Origin: JAPOXR01 sp963662395 | Lineage (GTDB): Bacteria; Pseudomonadota; Alphaproteobacteria; Rhodobacterales; Rhodobacteraceae | Length of the DNA stretch: 64,000 bases | Direction: 5' to 3' | Assembly: GCA_963662395.1 (NCBI GenBank) | Contig: OY759511.1 | Span: 2,852,001-2,916,000 of the forward strand | In this document: piece after piece, positions 28,500-38,694 of the stretch | Numbering within the stretch: the stretch's first letter is position 1 | Layout: each line of letters starts with the position of its first letter | Program-made: the position numbers and the translations under genes | The notes under the pieces: generated by a model | The model's database searches: none | What the model saw: the letters and a program-made list of their open reading frames with translations, nothing else | Told to the model about the DNA's origin: nothing

Positions 28500-29314
28500 G
28501 AAACGTCCAGATCTCTTCCGCATTCCGGTAAATCCACCATGCGTCATCAAGTGGATAGTCGAGGCGAAATCTTGTGGAAGGTGCCCTTGTGGGCGCGCTT
28601 CAACATCGATCAGAAGGACTCGATTCCATTCGTGTGGGCCATGGCCGTTGACGTATTCGCTGACCGAGTGCTTGACACCGTCTCGTGCGGGTTCGAGATG
28701 CCCTGGTAGGCGGCAGCGTCGTCGGTGTAGACCACAGTGTCCGGGTCGGTCATGTCGTCCACGAAGCCTTGCAGCGTGACCTTGTCGGTGGACCGGACAA
28801 CCTTCGCGCTGACCATGTTGGTCGCACGGCATTTCGCGCCGACCACGGCTGTCATGTCCACGGGTCCGCGCCCTTCCAGCTTCTTGCGCTCGGCATTCGA
28901 CTTGTTCTTGCGCTTTCCGCCCATATAGGTCTCGTCGAACTCCACAGGTCCGTCAAACAGGCCGTCTCCGTCGCCTTTGTCACCGCCCCATGCCTCGCGG
29001 ATTCGCTGGAGCATGAACCAGGCGGTAGGCTGGGAAACCTTTATGTCGCGGCGCAACTTCATGGACGAAACGGACTTGAGATTGGTGGTCACGAGATAGA
29101 TGGCGACGGCCCACTTGCGCAGGGGAACCTTGGATGCCTGCATGGCCGTTCCGGTCTTGACCGAGAAGTAGGAACGGCAGTCGGTGCACCAGTAGGGCAT
29201 CTTCTTGTGAGATGCCCTACTGGTGCGCAGCGATCCGCACTTCGGGCAGTGGCGGCCTTCCGGCCAAATCACGGACTCGAACCATTCCTGCGCCGACTTT
29301 TCGTCCGGGAACAT
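28500..29314 (-). pseudogene. IS1595-family transposase with nonsense codon
   Basis: The first 234 residues show a zinc-ribbon (CPKCGSLRTSR and YWCTDCRSYFS), a helix-turn-helix (KVSQPTAWFMLQRIREAW) and the DDE core with VEFDETYMGGK and VVYTDDAAAY. It stops at NGIESF: the family continues with Trp (TGG) but here the codon is TGA at 28612-28610. Reading past the stop gives SMLKRAHKGTFHKISP and then loses the frame. The element therefore lacks an active transposase unless supplied in trans. Confidence 0.75.
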
Positions 29315-29879
29315 GTCGTTGAGTTCTATGATGCTGAGGCCTTCGCGGTAGGATTTCCCGGGGCTTTCGACATTCCGGGTCTCCGTCTGCTGTTGCCGAC
29401 AATATAAGGAGTTTCGCAGGAAATGTCAACCTATCTTTGTAAGCCTTTACCTTTTCGATCAGGGTGTCGTAATTCAAGGTGATGACGATCGTGTCCGGGC
29501 TGCCCAGGCGCCGGTAGTTGCAGGTCGTCATGCTCCCTCATTGGTTGAAATCAGTGCAACGGATATCGAGTCTTGGGCGGCGACAACCCGCGCAAGGGAT
29601 GAGTTTCCCGCCTTGTTGCGGCGACTGATTTGTACGACCGGAGGCAATCTGACACGCTTAGATTTCCCGGCGTTTGACAACGCGCAACGTTCCGGATGGG
29701 ATGGCGTGGTCGAGGCAACAACTGGGTCGCCCTGGACGCCAGAGGGTCGATCATGCTGGGAGTTGGGAAGCGGATGTAGGCCCAAGGCGAAGGCAGACCA
29801 GGACTACGAGAGACGCATAAGATCGACATCGGCAGAAGAACAACGGGAAACCACGTATGTCTTCGTGACGCCCAGAAAC

Positions 29880-31288
29880 GAGCTATTGTCAAAAGTGGTG
29901 TTCGGGGGGTTTGAAGGCAGGCGGCATATCTGGTTGATTGAATTCACGACAAACACCAACCGGGGAGTACACCGCCATGTCCACGAATATATACGAACTT
30001 GCAGATCACGCAAAGCCCCGTGATCCGCTGGCAGAGTTGATCCGCACCGGGGCCAGGAAGATCGTTCACTTGGCCGTGGAGGCCGAGCTTCAGGAAGTGC
30101 TTGCCGGGCTCGAGGACCGCCGTCTCGAGGATGGAAGGGCCGGTGTCGTGCGCAACGGATACCTGCCCGAGCGGGAAATCCAGACCGGGATCGGTCCGAT
30201 CACCGTCCGCATACCCAAGATCCGCTCCAGGGCCGGCGAGCCGGTGGCCTTCCGCTCGGCCCTGGTGCCGCCCTGGCTGCGGAAGTCACGCTCGCTGGAG
30301 GCGAGTGTCTCCTGGCTCTATCTCAAGGGCGTCTCCACCGGCGAGATGGGCCCGGCCCTCGAGGCCCTGGTGGGCCCCGAAGCGAAAGGATTGTCTGCAA
30401 GCACCGTCTCCCGCCTCAAGGCCTCCTGGAGGCGGGAATACGAGGAATGGCGCAAGAGGCCCCTGAACAGGGATCGCTGGGTCTATGCGTGGGTGGATGG
30501 CATCTATAGCGGGCTGAGGGCCGAACATGCGAAGCTCTGCTGCCTGGTGGTCATCGGCGTCAATGACCAGGGAGAGAAGCACCTGCTGGCGGTAGAGGAT
30601 GGTGTTCGTGAATCCACCCAGAGCTGGCGGGAGGTCCTCGTGGGGCTGAAGGCCCGCGGCATGAATGCGCCTGAACTGGCCATCGGAGACGGCGCCATGG
30701 GCTTCTGGGCGGCACAGGAGGAGATCTGGCCCGGGACACGCCATCAGCGATGTTGGATGCACAAGACTGCAAATGTGCTCAATGCCCTGCCGAAATCGGT
30801 GCAGCCCAAGGCCAGGCAGGCGCTGCACGACATCTGGCAGGCCGACACGAAGAAGAATGCCGGGGCCGCGTTCGATCTCTTCATCGAGACCTGGGAGGAC
30901 AAGTATCCGAAGGCGGTCGGGTGCCTCGAGAAGGACCGGGACGAATTGATGACCTTCTACGATTTCCCGGCCAAGCACTGGCGGAGTATCCGGACCACCA
31001 ATCCGATCGAATCCACCTTCGCCACCATCCGCCACCGGACCAGCCGCTCAAAGGGATGTCTGACCCGTGACGGCATGCTGCACATGATCTTCAAGCTGGG
31101 TCTGTGTGCTCAGGGGAGGTGGAGACGGCTGCACGGCTTCAGGGAGCTGGGGAAGGTCATCACCGGAGTGAAGTTCAGAAATGGTATCGAGGTAGTCGAG
31201 GAAGCAACATCAGACGATAAATCAGACAATCAGCCAGCAAGGATCGCCGCTTGACTGACCCCCCGAACACCACTTTTGACAATAGCTC
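29880..31288. mobile_element. IS256-family insertion sequence
   Basis: Terminal inverted repeats of 31 perfect bases at 29880-29910 and 31258-31288, beginning GAGCTATTGTCAAAAG. A 9-base direct repeat CCCAGAAAC flanks it (29871-29879 and 31289-31297), within the 8-9 base range of this family. The perfect repeats and intact transposase mark a recent insertion in the large gene. Confidence 0.9.
29977..31254 (+). CDS. IS256-family transposase
   Basis: Complete transposase of 425 residues from MSTNIYELADH; an upstream in-frame Met lies too close to the IS end. Landmarks: VRNGYLPEREIQTGIGPITV and RIPKIRSR in the N-terminal part, YAWVDGIYSGLR with the first catalytic Asp, LAIGDGAMGFW with the second, HQRCWMHKTANVLNALP, and TTNPIESTFATIRHRT with the catalytic Glu. 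No interruption. It is probably mobile. Confidence 0.92.
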   Translation: MSTNIYELADHAKPRDPLAELIRTGARKIVHLAVEAELQEVLAGLEDRRLEDGRAGVVRNGYLPEREIQTGIGPITVRIPKIRSRAGEPVAFRSALVPPWLRKSRSLEASVSWLYLKGVSTGEMGPALEALVGPEAKGLSASTVSRLKASWRREYEEWRKRPLNRDRWVYAWVDGIYSGLRAEHAKLCCLVVIGVNDQGEKHLLAVEDGVRESTQSWREVLVGLKARGMNAPELAIGDGAMGFWAAQEEIWPGTRHQRCWMHKTANVLNALPKSVQPKARQALHDIWQADTKKNAGAAFDLFIETWEDKYPKAVGCLEKDRDELMTFYDFPAKHWRSIRTTNPIESTFATIRHRTSRSKGCLTRDGMLHMIFKLGLCAQGRWRRLHGFRELGKVITGVKFRNGIEVVEEATSDDKSDNQPARIAA

Positions 31289-32539
31289 CCCAGAAACTGG
31301 CGAGGCAAGGAAGAGTGGACAGCACAGAAAACTGCCCTCGGGAACTGGAAGAATGTTCGCGCCTACGACGCTAGTGACTTGGAGCAATGGCTGGAGCAAT
31401 CTGCGGAGGTACAAGTCTGGTTTGCCGAGCGGCTGGGCATTCCTGTCAATGGATATCATTCACCTGACGAGTGTTGGTCCAAATGGGCCAATGCCTGTGA
31501 TCCTCCACTCCCTTCCGAACTGTTTGCGTTGGACGAAGACTCATATCGTAAGTTCGAGGATTGGATGGAATCCCCGCCAAACCGGCCGTTCATCGTTGCG
31601 GGTGAATCCACTGCTGAGGCCCTGTCCCTTGCCTGCCTGCTCTGCAGTGGGGCGGGTTCACCGACAGACGTTTCGGGTGTCGGCGCACTCGTATTCGACA
31701 CACCCGATTCACTGCAACGGTTTCATGCGTCGAAGTCCGCTCCGCGGATAGCCATAATTCATACTGCCGAAGTTGAACGTCAAATCAGCGATCTCTACCA
31801 GAGCTGCCATTGCATCATTGCGCGCCCGACACATGACATTGCAACAAACCCGGACATCCGGCTCGGACTGCCGAGCGCGAGCGTCTTCGACAAGGCCTTG
31901 AAAAAGGTCGGCATTTGCTCGGAACAAATTGATCTCCTGGCCCGACAAACGGGGCGCTCGCCGACCGTACTGCGAAGGCGGCTCTCCAACATTCCGGCAA
32001 TTCGCGAACCCGCATGGTCAAGAGACCACCAAATTGCAAGAAAGCTCATGCCCGCCGCATTTGTCGGAACTTGGAGAAAAGATTCGGCAGCAGACCGTTC
32101 AGTATTACAAACGCTTGCTGGAGCTGAAGATTACGATGAAGTTGAACGCGCTGTCCTGGAGTTGCATGCACAGATTGAATCGCCCCTCTGGTCGACGGGA
32201 GAGTTTCGGGGAGTGACTTCAAGGATCGATGCCCTGTTTGGAATCGCAAGATTTGTCACCAAGGGAGATATCGAGCGTTTTCTTGCTGTCGCAAGTACGG
32301 TGCTCGGGGAGCAAGACCCAGCAGTCGAACTGCCTGAGCATGAAAGATGGACCGCCGGAATTCAGGGAAAAGTCCGCGCCCGCTCCGAAGTCCTCAGGCA
32401 AGGGATTCGAGATACCTTGGTGCTGATGGCAATCTACGGGAATGACCTGTTTCAGTCTCGTATCGGCGGCGAATTTGAAATGCGGACATCACTATTGATC
32501 AAGGAGTTGCTGACTCCGTTAACACTTCAAGGACTCTTA

Positions 32540-34353
32540 TGAGTACTCTCCAGTCAAGTCCGATTTCCCCGACCGCCTTCACCTCGCTTCCGGCATCGGG
32601 GGTCCGGTCCGGGCATTCTTTTCCAAGTAGCACCCACCCGCGCGCGGCAACGGTCTTCCCGTGTCGTCACATTGTTCCTGCCCCCCTGTCGTCGGGACGG
32701 TTCGGCGCCACTCGGGGAATGCTCCAGGCAGAACGTCGCGGCTCCTCGGCACGCTCGACGACGCGTCCAGACTCTTATCCGGTTCGGTTGGCCGACGGTC
32801 GTCGGCCTCGTGACCACAATGCCCGATTCGGGCGGTGCGACGTTCCGGGAGGCGGGACCCATCTGGATGAACGGTGCCGCGCTCTGCGGCGAACCATGTC
32901 CTTGAACGGTCACACACCTTGCCCGGGATCCCCGGAAGCCCCGTCGGGCCGCCCGGGTGTCCTGATGTTTCCTTGCCCTCCGCTCAGGCCCGCGACAGGA
33001 CGGCGCCTTCCGGCACCATCCCGGCGGTGGCGTATCTCCACGGCGCCACCAGCAGCTTGCGCGCCAGCGCCACGATCCCCCGCTTCCGCGCCCGCCCGTC
33101 GCCGGCGCTGACGTATTCCCGGAACCATTTCGACAGCGCACTGCCCGGCTGGTGCTGCAGCCAGCGCCATGCCATCTGCACCAGGTGCTTTCGCAGCATC
33201 GAGCTGCCGGCCTTGCTGATCCCCTGGTCGTGGTCGACGCCGCCGCTCGCCCAGGGAACCGGCGCCAGTCCCGCAAGGCCGGCCGGCTCCCGGCGGTTCC
33301 GGAAGTCCCGGCAGAGCAACTCGCCACCCAGGAGCAGGGCGTCGTTCGCGCCGATCCCGCGCAGCCTGGCCAGCGCCGCCGCGCAGTGCCCATGCTTCGG
33401 GACCAGATCCGTCTCCGCGATCTCCGCCAGAGCGGTTTCCCCGCTTCCGCTTGCCGCGGCATCCGCATTCCCGGGCAGGCCGTCGAGCGCCTCCCGCGAT
33501 GCCTTCAGCACCGCCGCCTTCTCCCCCTCGACCGTCTTCATCTCCGCGCAGACCAGCTCCAGACGGTCGAGGATGCCCATGACCTCGGCCACCAGGCCCG
33601 GCTGCAGTTCCGTGCCGTAGCCGGTCTTCACCCCTTCGAGGCGCTTCCGGAACCCCGCCCGCGCCGGAACCCCGGCGGACACGCCGTGCAGCCCGAGCAG
33701 CCCGGAGACCGGGTTCGCGAGCCGACGACGCTCCTTCACCAGACGTTCACGCCTGCGCAGAAGGCGCTTCGCGTCCTCCTCCGCGACGGTCGGGATCCGC
33801 ACCGGAGACATCGCGTCCCGGTCGCCGCCGTCCCGGGCCCCGAGCGCCCGGACCATCCTGCGGGCGTCGATCCGGTCCGTCTTCGCCTTCTTCCTGCGCC
33901 GAACCACCTCGAGGCTGGCCGGATCGCGGATCACAACCTCCAGGTCCTCGCCCTCGAGACGCCGGGCAAGCCAGAAACCTTCGTAGCCCGCCTCGTAGAC
34001 CAGCATCACGCGGACGTCGCCGCAGGTCGCCGAGGCCCGCTCCCGCGCACGGCCGAGCTTCGCCGGCAATTCGCCAACGTCATGCGGATCCAGCCTGTGA
34101 AGGCCGGTCCTCGACGCGTCGGCCGGATCCCCAACACCGAGGATCCAGCTGCTGTCGCTGACTTCCAGCGCCGCGTGAACCGTGGTAGCGTCCCCGGTGA
34201 AGGGGGTGAGTGAATTAACCATCTGTCTCTCCTTTCGCTCGGCAAGGGGTTCCCATGAAACGGCCCCTTGCCACAACATGTTGATGCCTGAACGCTCTCC
34301 TGAACCGAATCAGCCGAAAGGGCAATTCCCGACACGGCTCATGGTATCTGGTG
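32540..34353. mobile_element. IS110-family insertion sequence
   Basis: Boundaries are set from the reading frame of the interrupted gene: coding resumes perfectly when the DNA from 32540 to 34353 is removed. No inverted repeats or clear target duplication, which is usual for IS110. The left 440 bases have no coding motif and probably hold the long non-coding end that carries the guide (bridge) RNA in this family; the short right arm precedes the transposase. Confidence 0.7.
32984..34222 (-). CDS. IS110-family transposase
   Basis: RuvC-like DEDD transposase of about 412 residues; start chosen at MVNSLTPFTGDATTVHAALE, as upstream residues are not typical. Landmarks: LEVSDSSWILGVG at the first acidic site, MLVYEAGYEGFWLARRL, KKAKTDRIDARRMVRAL, and the C-terminal transposase-20 part with LRGIGANDALLLGGEL and GISKAGSSMLRKHLVQMAW. 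The first site has Glu where many IS110 proteins have Asp; this occurs in some subgroups. No frameshift. Confidence 0.88.
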   Translation of the reverse strand: MVNSLTPFTGDATTVHAALEVSDSSWILGVGDPADASRTGLHRLDPHDVGELPAKLGRARERASATCGDVRVMLVYEAGYEGFWLARRLEGEDLEVVIRDPASLEVVRRRKKAKTDRIDARRMVRALGARDGGDRDAMSPVRIPTVAEEDAKRLLRRRERLVKERRRLANPVSGLLGLHGVSAGVPARAGFRKRLEGVKTGYGTELQPGLVAEVMGILDRLELVCAEMKTVEGEKAAVLKASREALDGLPGNADAAASGSGETALAEIAETDLVPKHGHCAAALARLRGIGANDALLLGGELLCRDFRNRREPAGLAGLAPVPWASGGVDHDQGISKAGSSMLRKHLVQMAWRWLQHQPGSALSKWFREYVSAGDGRARKRGIVALARKLLVAPWRYATAGMVPEGAVLSRA

Positions 34354-36561
34354 TCGAACCAGGCCGGTCTGCCGGATTATGCCGAGGCAGCCCCGGATGT
34401 CTTTCTTGAGTTGATCGAAGGAGATTTGGAGGCCGAGGAGCCCGTCATATACGGCTTGCTGAAACCCGCAGCCTTTAGTCCATTCGGCGGTTGTTTGCGT
34501 CCAGGATTGCTTTGGGCTCTGGAGAGTCTTGCGTGGGACCAACCTGATCGCGTCAGCCACATTCTCGCGCAATTGTCAGGAGTGCCGATCGATGACAACT
34601 ATGCAAACACCCCGATCAACAGCCTTCAGGGCATCTTTCGGCACTGGTTGCCATGCACGTCTGTTTCGCTGTCAGAGCGGATACGGATTCTGCGAAGACT
34701 GTGCAAGAAATATCCGGATATCGGTTGGCAAATCTGTATCGCTCAACTCTCGACAGGACCGGAATCTGCTTTTCCGAACCACAGACCTCGTTGGCGTGAA
34801 GACGCGGCGACGGCCTCCAATCTTGTTACCAACCAGCAGTCCCGAGATTTTCAACTGAAGGCGCTGAAGCTTGTGCTTGACTGGCCGGTGCATGATCACC
34901 GCACACTTGGCGATCTCGTGGTGTTGCGGTCAAATCTTACGGATGATGATCAGACCCGGATATGGAATCTCATCGACGCATGGGCTGAAACTGACGCCGA
35001 TGACAGTGACAAGGCAAACCTCCGTGATCGAATTCGACGGTATGCGCTTGCTCGCCAGAGCGGGCGCAACGAGTGCGATGTCGAATTTCGGGACAGGGCG
35101 CATGAAGCATACGAGCGATTGGAACCAGTGGATCCGGTGTTGCGGCATGCCTGGTTGTTCAACGGGAGTTGGGTCGAGCCTTGGGCTGACGAATTGAGGA
35201 ACGAAGATCTGGATTACGAGAAGCACGAGGAGAGAATTCGTGATCTTCGGACTGAAGCTGTTGGACAAATCTGGGGCGATTTCGGCTTCGATGGAGTGAT
35301 CCGGCTATTGTCAGGCAACGGAGCTCCGTCGTCGGTCGGTGAAGCATTGGCGCGCGCAACAACAGAAGACGACGCTCGAGTTGAGCTCCTTGGCAGGCTG
35401 ATGCAGGAAGAGGGTGTGGCGCAGCCCAATGCTGAAATGTGTTTGCGCGGTTTCTTTTGGTCACTTGATCCTGACGACCGCAGCCCCGTCATTTCGGCGG
35501 CAACCGAAGGTATGGACAACGACACGATTGTCCGGCTATTCCGATGTGCTCCGTTCGATCGTCACGCGTGGTGCCTTCTTGGCGACTATGATCCGGAGGT
35601 CCGGCAGCTTTACTGGCAGACGGTCGAGCCCGGATGGGTCCGCAACAATACGAAGGAAGTCAGTGAGGCACTCGAAAGGCTGCTGGACGCAAATCGCCCA
35701 CATACGGCATTCAACACCGTGCGGTTCAACTGGGAATCGGTCGAAACGTCTCTCCTGAAGCGCCTGCTGCTGCGAGTGGCAGACGAGAAAGGCGAGCCAG
35801 GAACCATCATTCAGTTGGCAAGCCACAATATTTCAAAGGCGTTTGGTGTGCTTGCGGGACGAACCGGGATTGACTGGACCGAGATGGCCTTGTTGGAGTT
35901 CAAGTTCATCCAGGCGCTCGATCACAGCGAACACGGAATCCCCAATCTAGAAAAAATGATGGCTGAATCTCCGCCTGCCTTTGTTCAGGTGCTGGCGATG
36001 ATCTTTGGACGCGACGACGCCGGTGAAGATCCTCCTGAATGGGAAGTATTCGCATCGGCAAACAGGGCGGCACTCGGTTCTGCCGCCCACCGATTACTTC
36101 GTAATCTACGCAGAATTCCCGGGACCGGCCCAGACGGAAAAATCAACGAAAATAGGCTGTCTGAGTGGATCGCGGAGACCAGAGGACTGTGCACTCAACA
36201 CGGCCGGGCATTGATAGGGGATCACTATATTGGACAGATGCTGGCAAGGGGTCCGGCCTGCGATCATGGTATCAAGCCTTGCATTGAGGTCTCGAAAGCA
36301 ATGGAGAAATTCAAGGACCAGGAGATTGAGTTGGGTTTTGTGACCGGGATGTTGAATGAGCGTGGTGTCTATTCCCGTTCCATCGGGGAGGGGGGTATCA
36401 AGGAGCGCGCGCTCGCATCCAGGTTTCGGGACTGGGCAAGAACTCGGTCAGCTGAATATCCATTTGTCGCCAGAACTCTGAACAAGGTTGCTGGCAGCTA
36501 CGATCGAGATGCTCAGCTGCATGACCAGGATGCTGAACTGGAGAGAAGACGTACACACTGA

Positions 36562-37044
36562 GGTCGTCACTATTGGGCGACGACTCTCAGGCATCAAGTA
36601 ACGATCGAAAATCCTGCCGGATTTCAGCGCGCTGAAAGGCAGGTCCGCCCTACCCTGCCCGGGCCCGACTGTTTCAGGCATATGCCGGCACAGGATTGTG
36701 CAGGCAATTGCCTGTTGTGGGCATTGGCCGGATGCCGGGCATCGGCATGGTCGGCGCCGTTGCCTCCGGCGGCCAGGGCGCTCGCCGCCCCTGAAACCCC
36801 GGCACTGCCCGATAGGTCTCTTCTGGCGGTGGTGCCGGGTCGTCCGGCCCGAACCGGCCCTTCGGGTGCGCCCGCCCTGGTGGTCCCGTCCGGCTGTGCG
36901 CGCCCCTTGCGCCGCCGGTGCGGTGTTGCCGCGCCGGCAGGATCATGTGAGAACATGCCATGCAGCGACAGGCACATGCGAGGCATCCGCGATGAGAACT
37001 GACACCGACACGGTCGGCACGGCCACCCGCCCCGGCACCCCCTG
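36562..37044. other. Gap before the relaxase gene
   Basis: Very GC-rich DNA of 483 bases. Open frames occur on both strands (Ala/Pro/Arg-rich) but without motif. The border between the defence gene and the conjugation relic lies here. An imperfect GTCGTC/GACGAC hairpin at about 36564-36586 follows the large gene. Confidence 0.3.
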
Positions 37045-38691
37045 ATGCTCTCCGGCCCCCGGCAACTCGTCAGCGCCGAGCAGACCTTCGGCTACTTCCT
37101 GCATGAGTACCTCTACGACCCGTCCCACCGCTCTGCCAATCGCTGGCACGGGCGGGCAGCCAGACTGCTCGGCCTGCCGGGGAAGGTAGGCAAGCGGGCC
37201 TTCATCTCCATCCTCTGCGGCCTTGTCCCGGGCACCGATATCCGCCTCGGGCGGGTGCTCGCCGACGAGCACCAGCACCGCCCGGGCTGGGATCTCATCT
37301 TCTCGGCCCCGAAATCGGTCTCACTGGAGGCACTCCTGCATGGCGAGCGGCGCGTCATGCGCGCCCATGACCGGGCAGTCCGGGAGACGCTCGACTGGAT
37401 CGAGGCCGAATTCCTCCAGACCCGCGGCTACGACCCGACCACCGGCAAACGCCCGCGCGAGGCCGCCGACGGCATGATCGCCACCACCTTCCGCCATGTG
37501 GCCAGCCGCAACAACGATCCGCAGCTGCACACCCACGTGGTGCTGGCCAACATGACCCTGAGCCAGTCCGGCGCCTGGCGCAGCGTCGAGCCGACGCTCC
37601 TGATCAGGAACCGGAGGCTGATCGGCGCTTGGTACAGGAACACCCTGGCCCGGATACTGGGCGAGGCCGGCTACCGACTGACACCAACAACGATCGGCGG
37701 GTTGCCGGGCTTCGAGCTGGCCGGCTATTCGCAGGCACATCTGGATGCCTTCTCGAGCCGCCGCCAGGACATTCTCCGCTACATGGCAGAAGAGGGGTTG
37801 GACTACTCGCCAAGAGCTGCCCAGCGTGCCGCCCTGGCCACCCGCGGCAGCAAGGACGAGCCCGGGATCGGGATGCTGGCCGGGATGTGGCGGCGGGTGG
37901 CAAAGGCCCTCGGTCTTTCACGCGACCCGGCGGCGGTGCGGCGGGGCAAGGCGGCGCGGAAGGCAAAACGGGCCCCGCCGCGCCTCTCTGCCCTCGAGGC
38001 GGCCTTTCAGGCCATGGACCATCTCGAGGAACGGCAATCGGTCTTTCGCCCGCAGGAGCTGCTGGCCACCGCCCTTGGCCGCGATCCCGGCCGCCATGCA
38101 CATACCGAACTGGAGGCGGCAATCACCCGGCTGGAGGGCGACGGCCACCTGGTGCGGACGAAATCCGGTGACTATACCACCCGGCGCACGCTCAGGGCCG
38201 AGAAGGAGGTGATCTCGCTGATGCGCGAGGGTCGCGGGCAGGCAGGCCCGCTCGTGGAGCCGGCGCAGGTGGATGCGCATCTCGAAGCCGCATCGCTCAC
38301 CGATGGCCAGCGGGCGGCGGCCAGCCACATCCTGCTCTCCGGGGATCGCGTGATCGGCGTGCAGGGCTTTGCCGGCACCGGCAAGACAAGGATGCTGAAC
38401 GAGATTGTCCGGCTGGCAGGTGCAGAGCGGGTGTTCGGCCTGGCTCCATCCTCGGCGGCGGCGCGGGTGCTGGGCATCGAGGCCGGCATCGGCGCCACCA
38501 CATTGCAATACCTGCTGGCCCGCTACGGCGCCATCGCCGAGGGCACGGCCAGCGAGGCCGAGCTGCGGCAGGCGCGGCAGCGCTTCGCCGGCACCATCAC
38601 CACGCCGGGGAAGATTGGACAACAGGAAATTGCAGGACCGGCCGCCGGCAGTCAGCGCCGCCCTGCATCGGCGGCAAGACGGGGCGAATGA
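37045..38691 (+). pseudogene. MobF-family relaxase (TrwC/TraI-like), truncated in the helicase domain
   Basis: Conjugative relaxase-helicase. The relaxase domain is complete: the N-terminal region with YFLHEYLYDP may contain the catalytic Tyr, HRPGWDLIFSAPKSVSLEAL and DPQLHTHVVLANMT give the three-His metal site. The helicase begins with ASLTDGQRAAASHIL and Walker A GFAGTGKTR at about 440. The chain ends near 548 after RQRFAGTITT, whereas family members run to about 950 or more, so motifs II-VI are missing. The last 30 residues are non-homologous sequence before the ornithine cyclodeaminase gene. A plasmid or integrative element relic is the likely source. Confidence 0.75.
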
Positions 38692-38694
38692 CCA

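Larger units (their letters stand above)
26927..29447. mobile_element. IS1595-family element with passenger genes
   Basis: The left end carries GGCTTACAAAGATAGGTTGA beginning at about 26929 and the right end its inverse ending at 29445. An 8-base duplication TACCTTTT lies at 26919-26926 and 29448-29455, the size expected of IS1595. At 2521 bases it is longer than a transposase alone needs, with two unrelated reading frames in the left half, which fits passenger genes known in this family. The stretch 28220-28500 shows nothing recognised. Confidence 0.8.
26280..29531 (-). pseudogene. SIR2-like protein, split by an IS1595 element and lacking its N-terminus
   Basis: NAD-binding sirtuin-like protein of the defence type. 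The first piece (29531 down to 29448) reads MTTCNYRRLGSPDTIVITLN then YDTLIEKV; the second (26926 down to 26280) continues GRDLKVSEKKS, FRLIKLHGSVNWHYSG, and LYIVGYSLPASDLGMRFFLS. LNYDTLIE, LHGSVNW and VGYSLP are SIR2 landmarks. Removal of the 2521-base insertion and one 8-base TACCTTTT copy rejoins the frame exactly. The glycine-rich NAD loop expected near the N-terminus (GAGxS) is missing, and an in-frame TGA precedes the Met, so the gene was probably already truncated. It lies back to back with the large gene at 29541. Confidence 0.7.
29541..36561 (+). pseudogene. Large (about 1,262-residue) protein interrupted by IS256 and IS110
   Basis: Three pieces, 29541-29879, 31298-32539 and 34354-36561, join in frame when the two elements are removed: TPRN then WRGKEEW at the first junction, and LQGLL then SNQAGLPDYAEAAP at the second. 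The N-terminal domain has RSGWDGVVEATTG and RSCWELG, followed by KADQDYERR, a D-ExG-K arrangement that resembles restriction-type nuclease folds. The middle has PPNRPFIVAGESTAEALSLA and an FDTPDSLQR/IAIIHTAEVE pair that could be a regulatory or NTPase-like region without a clear Walker A. The C-terminal 735 residues are helical, HEAT-like. TTG at 29541 is the presumed start. It lies back to back with the SIR2 fragment. I recall related proteins in proteobacteria but no name. Confidence 0.65.

Noticed and set aside
28610..28612. TGA read as tryptophan (altered genetic code)
   Set aside because: smc-region and Ssp genes here end at normal TGA codons with overlapping downstream starts, so TGA is a stop in this genome.
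29528..29785. Minus-strand frame upstream of the SIR2 start as its missing N-terminus
   Set aside because: It is in another frame, lacks any GAGxS loop, and is antisense to the N-terminal domain of the large gene.
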